Positions 27,190 through 35,483 of a DNA stretch of 64,000 bases are shown here, piece after piece (the first letter of the stretch is position 1; each line of letters begins with the position of its first letter). The notes beneath the pieces were generated by a model that saw only the letters and a program-made list of their open reading frames with translations, searched no databases and was not told the DNA's origin. This DNA is from Spirochaetaceae bacterium 4572_59 (GTDB taxonomy: Bacteria; Spirochaetota; Spirochaetia; DSM-2461), in contig NBMC01000002.1 of NCBI GenBank assembly GCA_002084805.1, forward strand, positions 62,001 to 126,000, read 5' to 3'. Made by a program: the position numbers and the translations under genes.

Positions 27190-28647
27190 TTGACAATTAA
27201 AAAAATGTTACCCATATTACTTTTCTGTTTCACCCCTTTTATCTGTTGGGGAATCACCGGTACCTCCAGCGAGAGAGCGGCTGCAGCAGCGGTCAACCCC
27301 AATTACCCGGTCACCCCCGGGGACACCTACAGCATCTCCTACAGCATGGAAGATATAACCAGAACCATCCAGGTTATTGTTGACCGGAATTTCCTGGCTC
27401 AGGTACCGGGATTCCGTGAGTTTGATGTGAAGGATAAGACCTATTACGAGTTTAAGGCAGAAGTGGAAGATCTGTTTAACAGTTTTTATCCGGGAAGCGT
27501 TCCGGTAATGACCATTACAAACCCCGGTGTGTTTGATATTCTGATCAAGGGTGAAGTCCAGTACTCCCGGGAAGCGGCAGCTTGGAGTTTTGAGCGTGTG
27601 AGCACCCTGATAGATTCTGTCAAAACATCCTACACATCCTTCCGTAAAATTGAAATTATCTCCAGAAACGGAGATTCCCGCTTTGTGGATATTTATAAAT
27701 CTCTCCGCACAGGCGACATGAGCCAGAATCCCTATGTTTCATTTGGAGACACCATAATACTCTACCCCTATGAGAAACAGATAAGTCTGGAAGGAGAGGT
27801 CAGAAGACCCGGAACCTACCAGCTGACAGAGGAAGAAACCCTCTCTGATGTGATTACCTATCAGGGTGGTGGATTCACCTCTATCGCTCAGAAACAGGAA
27901 GTTCAGATCAAACGTCCCTATAACAACAGTAATAATGAAGGGAATACCTTCTACCTGAATATGGAAGACCCAGAGACAAACATGGAACTAATGGATATGG
28001 ATATAGTGACCATAGCCCAGAAAACATCCTATCTACCGGTTGTTCATTTTCAGGGAGCCATTGGAACAAGCACTGAGGGTACATCGGTCTCGTCCAAGGT
28101 CAATGTAACCATAACCGAGGGAGAAAGGCTCTCCTCTGTAGCCAGAAAGATGGAGAATCAGTTTACCAAGGTTTCAGATCTGACCAGAGCCTATATTGTA
28201 CGCTCTGACGGCAGCAATATCCCGGTAAATATGGAGGAGCTCCTTTTAAGCGGGCGTTCCAGTGATGATGTTATTCTGATGGACAGAGACATCATTGTTG
28301 TTCCCTTCAGGCAATACTTTATTTATGTAACAGGATCGGTCATGTCACCCGGTGCCTACCCCTACATTATCAACAAGTCATGGGAGTACTATATCAGCCT
28401 GGCTGGTGGATTCAATGTGGATGAGCATACGGGCCGCAAGGTAAAGATCTACGATGTTTACGGAGAGAAGTACAAACAGAAAGAGAGAATCCTGCAGCCG
28501 GAAGATGTTGTCTTTGCCCCCAGAAACCATCCCATGTACTGGATTGGAGAGTACGGTACGGATGTGGCCCTGATCGTATCGACCCTGGCCAGCAGTATTG
28601 TCATGTACAACTTTATGGCGAATACGGATTACAACACCCCCCGCTGA
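27190..28647 (+). CDS. Wza-like polysaccharide export protein with SLBB domains
   Basis: This 485-residue protein has a signal peptide (KKMLPILLFCFTPFICWG). A polysaccharide-biosynthesis/export domain follows (YPVTPGDTYSISYSMED). At least two SLBB-type repeats are present (ISLEGEVRRPGTYQLTEEET near 197 and IYVTGSVMSPGAYPYI near 378). A C-terminal hydrophobic helix is near 460-475. There is no lipobox Cys, unlike classical Wza. It would form an export channel in the envelope. Translation starts at TTG (27190): AGGAGAGG ends nine bases upstream, whereas the ATG at 27205 is too far away. Confidence 0.85.
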   Translation: MTIKKMLPILLFCFTPFICWGITGTSSERAAAAAVNPNYPVTPGDTYSISYSMEDITRTIQVIVDRNFLAQVPGFREFDVKDKTYYEFKAEVEDLFNSFYPGSVPVMTITNPGVFDILIKGEVQYSREAAAWSFERVSTLIDSVKTSYTSFRKIEIISRNGDSRFVDIYKSLRTGDMSQNPYVSFGDTIILYPYEKQISLEGEVRRPGTYQLTEEETLSDVITYQGGGFTSIAQKQEVQIKRPYNNSNNEGNTFYLNMEDPETNMELMDMDIVTIAQKTSYLPVVHFQGAIGTSTEGTSVSSKVNVTITEGERLSSVARKMENQFTKVSDLTRAYIVRSDGSNIPVNMEELLLSGRSSDDVILMDRDIIVVPFRQYFIYVTGSVMSPGAYPYIINKSWEYYISLAGGFNVDEHTGRKVKIYDVYGEKYKQKERILQPEDVVFAPRNHPMYWIGEYGTDVALIVSTLASSIVMYNFMANTDYNTPR

Positions 28648-28670
28648 TAGAAATACAGCTATTAAAAAAA

Positions 28671-28700
28671 ACGCCGGACTTATAAAAGCCGGCGTTTTTT
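28671..28700. terminator. bidirectional terminator
   Basis: ACGCCGG and CCGGCGT pair around an 11-base loop, with A-run before and T-run after. It can stop both the polysaccharide operon and the convergent arsR-type gene. Confidence 0.9.
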
Positions 28701-28717
28701 CAATTTTTCTATAAAAA

Positions 28718-29017
28718 TTATTCCGTTATAACTCCGTCAAAACCCTTCACAATATTCTGCACAAAGGGATCAACAATCCGGTAAATTCTTTTATTCCCTT
28801 CCGTCAGAGATTCTACAATACCCTTATCTTTCAATACTGCCAGGTGCTGAGAAATAACAGGTTGCGGTTGGTCCAGACACTGCCATAATTCAGAAACACA
28901 GCAGTCTTGCCGTTCAATCAGACACAGCATTTTCAGTCTAAGGGGATGACCACAGACCTTAAGTTTCTTTGCGTAGCCTTCTACTAGCTCTTCCGGGCAA
29001 TTACATTTATTTTCCAT
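28718..29017 (-). CDS. ArsR/SmtB-family transcriptional repressor, cysteine-rich
   Basis: This is a protein of about 99 residues with a winged helix-turn-helix (CLDQPQPVISQHLAVLKDKG). Seven cysteines are visible: CNC near the N-terminus, VCGHP, MLCLI, QDCC and WQC. They suggest a thiol- or metal-based sensor. The gene is divergent from cysteine desulfurase and thiI, so control of sulfur transfer is plausible. The ATG at 29017 gives the usual size. A TTG at 29053 would add 12 residues. Neither start has a clear SD. Confidence 0.8.
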   Translation of the reverse strand: MENKCNCPEELVEGYAKKLKVCGHPLRLKMLCLIERQDCCVSELWQCLDQPQPVISQHLAVLKDKGIVESLTEGNKRIYRIVDPFVQNIVKGFDGVITE

Positions 29018-29060
29018 ATATAGTAAAATAGCATTGTCTCTCCATTTAATCAATCAGTTT

Positions 29061-29117
29061 ATGAAATTCCTATCTCCTTGCGAAGAAGAACTGATCTCTG
29101 ATATTCTTAGCTCATGA
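29061..29117 (+). CDS. possible 18-codon leader peptide overlapping the cysteine desulfurase start
   Basis: ATG at 29061 opens the frame MKFLSPCEEELISDILSS. Its TGA (29115-29117) overlaps the ATG of the next gene as ATGA. The next gene lacks its own SD, so translation coupled to this leader is possible. The leader has no clear SD either. It may be chance. Confidence 0.25.
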   Translation: MKFLSPCEEELISDILSS

Positions 29118-30265
29118 TTTACCTCGACTGGGCTTCAACGACAGCCCCTGATACAGAGATTATGAAAGAATCTCTTCATGTTTCTCAAAAATACTATGGA
29201 AACCCCTCCTCCCTTCACCATGATGGGGTTAAAGCCTCCCATAAACTTTCTGAGCTACGAAAAGAGTGCAGCACTCACCTTAGGTGCGGAGCAGAACAGC
29301 TCTATTTTACTTCGGGAGGAACAGAATCCAATAATATTGTTGTATCCTCCCTTCTAAAGCGACGAGATAAAGGCAGGATTATCATCAGCGGCCTGGAACA
29401 CCCCTCTCTCTGGGAGCCCGTACAGGCTTTAAAAAACTCCGGATGGGAGGTAAAAGCTCTCAATCCCGGCAGGAATGGACGGATAAAGGGTTCAAAACTA
29501 TCCCGGCTTTTAACAGACGACAGCAGGATGGTTCTGATTATGGCCGTCCATAACGAAACGGGGGTCATTCAGCCCATGGAAGAACTTATCGCCCTTGTGC
29601 GGGAAAAGGAGAAAGAGACTGGCAGAAACATCCATTTCCATTCAGATCTTGTACAGGCAACGGGCAAGGTTCCCTTCAGCCTTGAGAATTGGGATCTGGA
29701 CTCAGCCTCCTTCAGTGCCCATAAAATTCGTGGACCTCGTGGCATTGGACTACTCTATCTGAAGAAGGCCCTGCAACCCCTCTATACGGGAGGCGGTCAG
29801 GAGAGCGGTATCAGACCGGGGACGGAAAATCTTGCGGGAGCGGCGGGACTTACCATGGCCCTGAAAAAAACGCTATCAACTGATTACAAATCCGCAAAAA
29901 AGAGAATGAGTCGTCTCATAAAGGAAGTTCAGAAAATCAGAGGCTGCCGGATTCTTCCGGAAGATAGGATGACTCATCCCGAATATTATTCTCCCTGGAT
30001 CTTAAGCTGCGCCTTCCCTCCCCTGCCGGGAGAAGTACTTGTTCGTGTGATGGATGAGGCGGGTTATGCCATTTCCACCGGCTCCGCCTGTTCCAGCAAT
30101 AAAAAAAGCAGAACCCGTTCCCTGGAATCCATGGGAATTGAGACAAAGACCGCGTTTTCCTCCCTGCGGATATCCCAGGGACCTTCTACCACCATGGAGG
30201 AGCTAGAAAGCTTTTTAGTCAGCCTGAAAGAGCAGACCGCTATAGTCGGAAGAGCCGTTTTCTGA
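29114..30265 (+). CDS. cysteine desulfurase (NifS/IscS family)
   Basis: This 383-residue class V aminotransferase-fold enzyme opens with MIYLDWASTTAPD. The PLP lysine lies in SFSAHKIRGPRG near residue 202 and the catalytic Cys in STGSACSSNKKSR near 325. It takes sulfur from L-cysteine as a persulfide. thiI starts 13 bases downstream, so the pair probably serves tRNA 4-thiouridine, as in the NifZ-ThiI pairing of Gram-positives. It is longer and more divergent than housekeeping IscS, and no iscU or sufU is adjacent. Confidence 0.9.
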   Translation: MIYLDWASTTAPDTEIMKESLHVSQKYYGNPSSLHHDGVKASHKLSELRKECSTHLRCGAEQLYFTSGGTESNNIVVSSLLKRRDKGRIIISGLEHPSLWEPVQALKNSGWEVKALNPGRNGRIKGSKLSRLLTDDSRMVLIMAVHNETGVIQPMEELIALVREKEKETGRNIHFHSDLVQATGKVPFSLENWDLDSASFSAHKIRGPRGIGLLYLKKALQPLYTGGGQESGIRPGTENLAGAAGLTMALKKTLSTDYKSAKKRMSRLIKEVQKIRGCRILPEDRMTHPEYYSPWILSCAFPPLPGEVLVRVMDEAGYAISTGSACSSNKKSRTRSLESMGIETKTAFSSLRISQGPSTTMEELESFLVSLKEQTAIVGRAVF

Positions 30266-30278
30266 TAGGATTGCTGCC

Positions 30279-31469
30279 ATGAGTGAACTATACCTGATAA
30301 AAATTGGTGAAATTGCCCTCAAGAAAGGCAACAGAGCTCTCTTTGAGAGACAACTGAAAAATAATATAAAGAAAATCCTCCGTCCCTTTACCACTAGAGT
30401 AACCATCCGTTCAGGAAGGTTCTATCTGGAAACAGAGGGTGTTACAGAGAAGCATGTCAGCGCCTGTTTGAGCAAGGTTTTCGGTATTACCGGCTTTACA
30501 CGCTCCTACAGCTGTGCAAAAGAACTGGACGCGCTGACAGAAAAAGCCCTGCTGGTTGCCAGACAGAACATTGAAGCGGGTAATGGAACAAGCTTTAAGG
30601 TGGAAACCCGCCGGATAGATAAAAGCCTGCCCATGGATAACTACGGCTATTCCGCCGAACTTGGCGGCCGTATTCTGGAAGCTTTTCCAGAGCTAACTGT
30701 CAACGTTCATAAACCAGACTGGATCGTCCATGTTGAACTCAGAGAGAAGGGCTATGTCTATGGTTATCTCTACAAGGGCCCGGGAGGACTCCCTGTACAC
30801 AGCGCCGGAAAAGGAATGCTCCTGCTGTCAGGAGGAATAGATTCGCCCATAGCGGGTTATCTCATGGCCAAGAGAGGCATGAGCCTGGAGGCTGTTTATT
30901 TTCATACCCCCCCCTACACCAGCCCCGAATCACTGAATAAAGTGCGTGATCTGGCAAAAATAATTGCCCCCTGGTGCGCTGGGATAAATCTCTATTCTGT
31001 TCCCTTTACGGACGTACAGGTTCAAATCAATAAATCGGTACCTGAGGAGACGACAACCCTCCATTCACGGGCTGCCATGATGAAGATTGCCCAGTCCATA
31101 GCCAACAAAAGGGATGATCTCTGCCTGATTACAGGAGAGGCTCTCAGTCAGGTGGCAAGCCAAACCTTGGAAAGCCTTGCCTATACCAACAGTTCTGTTG
31201 ATCTGCCTGTATTCCGTCCCCTTATCGGTATGGATAAGGAAGAGACCATCCTGATCTCACGAAAAATCGAGGCTTTTGAAACATCCATACAGCCCTTTGA
31301 CGACTGCTGCTCTCTCTTCTCTCCGACCCATCCACAGGTAAGACCTGACCTAAAGGAGACTCAGGACGACTGGGCCGCCATACAGGGGATGGATGAACTG
31401 TTGCAGCAGGCCGAAGAAAAGGCTGAAAGAGAGTTTTTCCCTGGAAAACTGATTCAGGAAGAAGCCTAA
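30279..31469 (+). CDS. thiI: ThiI tRNA 4-thiouridine sulfurtransferase
   Basis: This 396-residue protein has a ferredoxin-like and THUMP region (residues 1-165, with LIKIGEIALKKGNRALFE). A PP-loop ATPase domain follows, with the motif LLLSGGIDSPIAGYLM near residue 186. There is no C-terminal rhodanese domain, so it is the short form that takes persulfide directly from a dedicated cysteine desulfurase, here the gene just upstream. It thiolates U8 of tRNA and may also feed thiamine synthesis. A terminator follows. Confidence 0.93.
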   Translation: MSELYLIKIGEIALKKGNRALFERQLKNNIKKILRPFTTRVTIRSGRFYLETEGVTEKHVSACLSKVFGITGFTRSYSCAKELDALTEKALLVARQNIEAGNGTSFKVETRRIDKSLPMDNYGYSAELGGRILEAFPELTVNVHKPDWIVHVELREKGYVYGYLYKGPGGLPVHSAGKGMLLLSGGIDSPIAGYLMAKRGMSLEAVYFHTPPYTSPESLNKVRDLAKIIAPWCAGINLYSVPFTDVQVQINKSVPEETTTLHSRAAMMKIAQSIANKRDDLCLITGEALSQVASQTLESLAYTNSSVDLPVFRPLIGMDKEETILISRKIEAFETSIQPFDDCCSLFSPTHPQVRPDLKETQDDWAAIQGMDELLQQAEEKAEREFFPGKLIQEEA

Positions 31470-31474
31470 AAAAA

Positions 31475-31500
31475 GGGGAACCGATTGGTTCCCTTTTTTT
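31475..31500 (+). terminator. terminator after thiI
   Basis: GGGGAACC-GATT-GGTTCCC followed by seven or more T. Confidence 0.9.
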
Positions 31501-32237
31501 TAGGCTCTGATTTTAAGAGCTTTAAATCTATCTAAAAGAATAACAACTGCTCTTTTCTTCATAATATCTGGCATAAAACTTCTTTCGATCATAGTCTGCA
31601 TTTCTTTTTCTATAGAAAAGTAGTGCTTAAAAACCGATTGCACAGCGGCTTGTGGAAGACCTGCTCTCTTTCCCAGCAAGGTAAAATCATAAGCTGTATA
31701 GAAACCATATTTTTGATAGCATTCCGTATACTCTGCGTGCTTTTCTTCTTCCAAAAGATCCAGGGCCAGGAATCCAATTACAGAACTGATATCAAAAGAA
31801 GAAGCAAACAACTGGTCATAATTAGGAGTTAGACCATCATAATAGAAAGTTCTATTATCTTCCTTTCTGATGAGACTTATATTTTTTAAATGCATGTCAT
31901 CATTACCTATAAGATAGGAAAATACGATCCTGTTAAAAAGGTCCCGGACTACCGAAAGTTTTCCACCAGACATTTTAGAAACCAGCCGCAATGCTTCTTC
32001 ATAGCTTTTGCTATACTTATCCGAAGCAGTAATATTAAATCCCTGAGCCAAATCCTCCTGATGGATTTTTTTACCATTTTCTCTATCATAGCGGCGTGTT
32101 ATTTAGGCATTCTCCCCGTCTGAGAATTCGACAATAGCCGAAGAGGCTGAATCATAGGTAAAATTATAGCCAATATCCAGTTCCTGAATATAACCAGCAT
32201 ATTCATCTTTATAATAAACATATCCTAACCTACCCAT
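31500..32237 (-). pseudogene. HipA-family kinase remnant with internal deletion
   Basis: Read on the minus strand, the ATG at 32237 starts a HipA N-terminal stretch (GRLGYVYYKDEYAGYIQE) that stops at TAA 32105-32103 after 44 residues. In the same frame, directly after this stop, the C-terminal half of HipA continues. It begins ITRRYDRENGKKIHQEDLAQ and has the catalytic segment GNDDMHLKNISLI. Compared with the intact HipA at 39115, about 200 residues covering the ATP-binding region are missing. The remnant cannot be an active kinase as it stands. Its start overlaps the end of the HipB-like gene. An internal ATG at 32051 could still make a 183-residue fragment. Confidence 0.8.
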
Positions 32238-32506
32238 AGTTTAATCCCTAATGTTTTTGCAACCTGCTTGAGAGTCCTCAGATTTACCCGGTCATCTCCT
32301 GATTCCAGTTTTACAAGAGTACTATATGAAACAACTGATAACTCTGCTAAACCTTTCAGAGTCAAATGCTGTTTTTTTCTCTCTTTACGAAGGATCTCGG
32401 GGAGATCATCAATAATTGAAATGGATTGCAAATCCCTGTACCTGAGGAGCTGTTGTTCCATTTCATAAAATTTAGATTGTATGGATTTCAATTCATTCTC
32501 TACCAT
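32225..32506 (-). CDS. HipB-like antitoxin/HTH regulator (partner of the decayed hipA)
   Basis: This 93-residue protein has an N-terminal coiled segment (NELKSIQSKFYEMEQQLL). A Cro/C1-type helix-turn-helix contains LTLKGLAELSVVSYSTLVKL near residues 50-70. Its end overlaps the start of the degenerate hipA by 13 bases, the usual hipBA layout. It appears intact while the toxin is broken. The operator palindrome seen at the second hipBA locus is not found upstream. It may remain as a solitary DNA-binding protein. Confidence 0.75.
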   Translation of the reverse strand: MVENELKSIQSKFYEMEQQLLRYRDLQSISIIDDLPEILRKERKKQHLTLKGLAELSVVSYSTLVKLESGDDRVNLRTLKQVAKTLGIKLWVG

Positions 32507-32615
32507 AAAACCACCATATATTTAGAATAACACATTATTATCTTTATTTCCAAACTTTTATATTTTAATATTAGTATTTTATAGATAAATTGATATATTT
32601 ATGTAAATCTACAAT

Positions 32616-32646
32616 AAAAAAAAGGAACCATGAGGTCCCTTTTTTC
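32616..32646 (-). terminator. terminator after fmdB
   Basis: On the minus strand GGGACC-TCAT-GGTTCC (one mismatch) lies between an A-run and a long T-run. It is also AT-symmetric, so it could act in both directions. Confidence 0.75.
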
Positions 32647-32670
32647 AAAATTCAGATCAGTATAAAGCTG

Positions 32671-32946
32671 TCAGGCGGACTGACTACTGCCAGAGGAAGC
32701 TGTAACTGCCTCTTTTTTGGGTTTTTCCGTTTTATCTTTGAGAGGCTGAGAGGTACTGGAGCTTTTTTTTGCATCGTTCACGTAAAATCCGCTTCCCTTG
32801 AAAATAACCCCCATTCCCCCGCCTATAAGACGCCGGAGAGATTCAGTCTTACACTCTGGGCATAAAGTAAGCGGATCATCAGCCATGGGCTGAAAGTGTT
32901 CAAAATGGTGTCCGCAGTTTTTACATTCATAATCATATGTTGGCAT
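32671..32946 (-). CDS. FmdB-type zinc-ribbon protein
   Basis: This 91-residue protein opens with MPTYDYECKNCGHHFEHFQ and has a second knuckle CPECKTESLRR, giving a four-cysteine zinc ribbon. The motif GSGFYVND follows, then a low-complexity Ser/Lys/Pro tail. The family (PF09723) is widespread and is named for a regulator of formamidase. Its general function is unknown. SD AAGGAG is five to six bases from the ATG. It is a single gene with its own terminator. Confidence 0.88.
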   Translation of the reverse strand: MPTYDYECKNCGHHFEHFQPMADDPLTLCPECKTESLRRLIGGGMGVIFKGSGFYVNDAKKSSSTSQPLKDKTEKPKKEAVTASSGSSQSA

Positions 32947-33086
32947 ATATTTATAAATCTCCTTCTATGAGAGTTCAATTTTTGACTTTGGATAAAATAT
33001 ACTGATTTTAAGAATAATAGACAAGAGAAAATTCCAGCCTTCAAGGTGATTTTGCAGAGTATTCCCGCCCCGGAGGGGGGGGAGTT

Positions 33087-33851
33087 TTATAGTCTTACAG
33101 GAATATTCCGGCCGTGAAGATACTCTTTGATTCCAGCTACAGTATAATCACCAAAATGCACCATACTGGCTATGAGGGCGGCATCTGCTTTCCCCTCAGT
33201 CAGGACAGAAGCCAGGTGTTCGGGAGTTCCGGCCCCACCGGAAGCCACCACAGGAATTCCCACATTTTCACTGATCAATCTGGTAGCTGTCAGCTCGTAG
33301 CCCTCCCGGGTACCATCGGCATCGATGGAATTGAGAACAATTTCACCGGCTCCTCTGGATTCAGCCTCTTTAGCCCATGCCAGGACATCAAGGCCAGTAG
33401 CTTTTCTCCCACCATTTATAACAACCCTATAACCGGAAGGCATGGAAGGATCAGCCAAAGCATCCATTCCCAGAACAATGCACTGATTGCCGAACTGCCG
33501 GGCACCACCGTCGATAAGACCGGGATTCCGCACAGCAGCAGAGTTAATGCTTATCTTCTCGGCTCCCGCCAGAAGAACAGCCCGCATATCCTCCACAGAG
33601 GAGATACCACCGCCCACACAGAAGGGAATAAAGATGGTCTGGGCCACACGGCGAACCACATCTATCATAATACTCCTCTTTTCAGAGGAGGCTGTAATAT
33701 CATAGAAAACCAGCTCATCCACACCCTGACGGTAGTACTCTGCCGCCATTTCCACAGGATCGCCTATATCTATATTTCCCTTGAATTTGATTCCCTTGGT
33801 AGTTTTTCCGTCTCTCACATCCAGACAGACCACAATTCTTTTCTGCAGCAT
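33087..33851 (-). CDS. hisF: imidazole glycerol phosphate synthase cyclase subunit
   Basis: This 254-residue TIM barrel has the first catalytic Asp in [13 protein letters not shown] near residue 11 and the second in [15 protein letters not shown] near residue 130. Phosphate-binding VGGGISS and ASGGAG are present. With HisH it makes IGP and AICAR from PRFAR in histidine biosynthesis. A long frame extends to 33899, but the ATG at 33851 has a GGAGGT box six bases away and gives the normal N-terminus. hisH ends two bases upstream. No other his genes are adjacent. Confidence 0.94.
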   Translation of the reverse strand: MLQKRIVVCLDVRDGKTTKGIKFKGNIDIGDPVEMAAEYYRQGVDELVFYDITASSEKRSIMIDVVRRVAQTIFIPFCVGGGISSVEDMRAVLLAGAEKISINSAAVRNPGLIDGGARQFGNQCIVLGMDALADPSMPSGYRVVINGGRKATGLDVLAWAKEAESRGAGEIVLNSIDADGTREGYELTATRLISENVGIPVVASGGAGTPEHLASVLTEGKADAALIASMVHFGDYTVAGIKEYLHGRNIPVRL

Positions 33852-33853
33852 CC

Positions 33854-34459
33854 CTAGACCTCCAATTCCATAAAGTTCTTTAAGAGTTTCAGTCCCCACT
33901 CACCACTCTTTTCAGGATGAAACTGGGTGGCCATAACATTCCCTCTGGCTACGGCGCCAGTAAACTCAATGCCATAATCACTACTACCAATGACATCTTC
34001 CTTATGGGATGCTTCCACATAGTAGGAGTGGACGTAGTAGAAGGATTTACCCTGGGGTATGCCTTTAAACAGGGGATGAGCTGTGTGTTTCAGGGTATTC
34101 CAACCCATATGGGGGATTTTCAGTCCCATTTCGGAAGAAAACTGTTTTACCATACCGGGGAGTAATCCCAGACAGGGCGTATCGGACTCCTGGGAATGTT
34201 CAAAAAGAATCTGGCATCCCAGACAGATACCGAAGAGAGCCTTGCCTGTTGCGGCAAAATCACTCAGAGCCTTATCCAAGCCTTTTGATTTCAAAACGCC
34301 CATAGCCTGAGCGGCTTCCCCCACCCCGGGGAAAATCAGTTTGTCCGCAGCGATAAGTTTCTCCGGATCGGAAGATATAAAATAATCTGCGCCCAAATAG
34401 GCCAGAGCGGTTTCCACACTTTTCAGATTACCAGAATCGTAATCTATCACAGCAATCAT
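33854..34459 (-). CDS. hisH: imidazole glycerol phosphate synthase glutaminase subunit
   Basis: This 201-residue class I glutamine amidotransferase has its nucleophile Cys in [13 protein letters not shown] near residue 80 and the His/Glu pair in [14 protein letters not shown] near residue 180. It supplies ammonia to HisF. The ATG at 34459 ([16 protein letters not shown]) follows AAGGTAG. It is coupled to hisF. Confidence 0.94.
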   Translation of the reverse strand: MIAVIDYDSGNLKSVETALAYLGADYFISSDPEKLIAADKLIFPGVGEAAQAMGVLKSKGLDKALSDFAATGKALFGICLGCQILFEHSQESDTPCLGLLPGMVKQFSSEMGLKIPHMGWNTLKHTAHPLFKGIPQGKSFYYVHSYYVEASHKEDVIGSSDYGIEFTGAVARGNVMATQFHPEKSGEWGLKLLKNFMELEV

Positions 34460-34559
34460 AACACTACCTTTTCTATTGAGAGATACAGTCAGGATATAGA
34501 AATGGAGCAGAGCTTGCAAGAGCGTCTAGCTGAGAAACTCGCAGGAAAGCAGCTTGAGC

Positions 34560-35483
34560 TTAGTTTTTCACTGATTGAAGAAAAGATCCCCATGCCCGGG
34601 AACTCATAGTCCAGCCGCTCAGATGCAGGGAGGCTCCCTCAGTTTTAAGATCAAGAGTCTGCAGGGCTGCCTGCTCCTCCGGAGACGGAGAGAGTCCCAG
34701 TCTTCCTGCCAGAAAGAAACGCATTCCCAGGGACCAGAGCCGGGCACTGCGGCTATCGGCAAAGTGGATAAACAGATCCAGGGCATAAGCATCGTCTTCG
34801 GGGAGAAAAGCCATTTCCAGAGCGCTGCCTTCGGGAACGACAGGAAGACCATTGGGCAGAGGAAGTGCTGAAATATCTGGCAGATAAACCAGGAGAGCTG
34901 GCTGTCCGCCTCTCCACCACGCGGCCGTATCTTCGGGAAGGTTTATACCTGCCTGTCCGGCTCTGACATCTTCCTGAAAAGGCTGCAGGCGGGAGGCTTC
35001 ACTAACCAACAGAAGCGTATCTTTATAGGCAGTATCACATAAAAGCCCCTCAGGACCAGCATAGACATAGCGCTTTGCCTTTTCCCAGCCCTTATCGCTC
35101 CTCAGGGAGGAACGAAGAAAAAAGGCGGGGAAATCTCCCTGAACCAGGCCGGAGAGAGGTGGCAGTTTGCTTATACCAGTCTCGCTCTCCGGCGACGCAA
35201 AACGGCCACTGAACAGAGCAGATTCGCAGCGTTCCATAACAGCATTCAGCTTCGTACTGTCGACTTCTACCATGAGACCGAGGAATTCGGCTGTCAGTGC
35301 GGGATGCTGAGCCGGTCGGGCCAGCAGATAGTAGTCCTCGGCAGAGGGGAGCAGGCCGATGGGATCGGCGCTCTCTTCAGGGAGAACAGGACTTGTTGTA
35401 CAGGATGTCAGCAGCAGAGCAGCCGTGGACAGTACAAAAAAACCCCGAAGGAAAATCCTCCGGGTTGAGATATTTGAAATCAA
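34560..35483 (-). CDS. lipoprotein of unknown function downstream of ileS
   Basis: This 307-residue protein has a lipoprotein signal (RRIFLRGFFVLSTAALLLTSC), so Cys28 is the likely lipidation site. The body is rich in Leu, Ala and acidic residues, has no motif I recognise, and ends in WTMSSRAWGSFLQSVKN. No ATG is available; a TTG at 35483 overlaps the ileS stop as TTGA, so translation is probably coupled to ileS. A strong terminator hairpin lies inside the signal-peptide coding region (35436-35465), so many transcripts may end before the gene is completed. The function is unknown. Confidence 0.7.
   Translation of the reverse strand: MISNISTRRIFLRGFFVLSTAALLLTSCTTSPVLPEESADPIGLLPSAEDYYLLARPAQHPALTAEFLGLMVEVDSTKLNAVMERCESALFSGRFASPESETGISKLPPLSGLVQGDFPAFFLRSSLRSDKGWEKAKRYVYAGPEGLLCDTAYKDTLLLVSEASRLQPFQEDVRAGQAGINLPEDTAAWWRGGQPALLVYLPDISALPLPNGLPVVPEGSALEMAFLPEDDAYALDLFIHFADSRSARLWSLGMRFFLAGRLGLSPSPEEQAALQTLDLKTEGASLHLSGWTMSSRAWGSFLQSVKN
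35436..35465 (-). terminator. terminator-like hairpin inside the lipoprotein signal-peptide region
   Basis: On the minus strand CCCGGAGGA and TCCTTCGGG pair (one mismatch) around a short T-rich loop and are followed by a G and seven T. It would terminate ileS transcripts but lies within codons 6-16 of the next gene. Confidence 0.75.

Noticed and set aside
31500-32237. A three-gene HipBST-type system with a split toxin
   Set aside because: The N-terminal piece is only 44 residues and the C-terminal piece lacks the ATP-binding part, so this is a deletion remnant and not a natural split.
33114-33857. 247-codon open frame on the plus strand
   Set aside because: Antisense shadow of hisF, which has all its catalytic motifs and a good SD.
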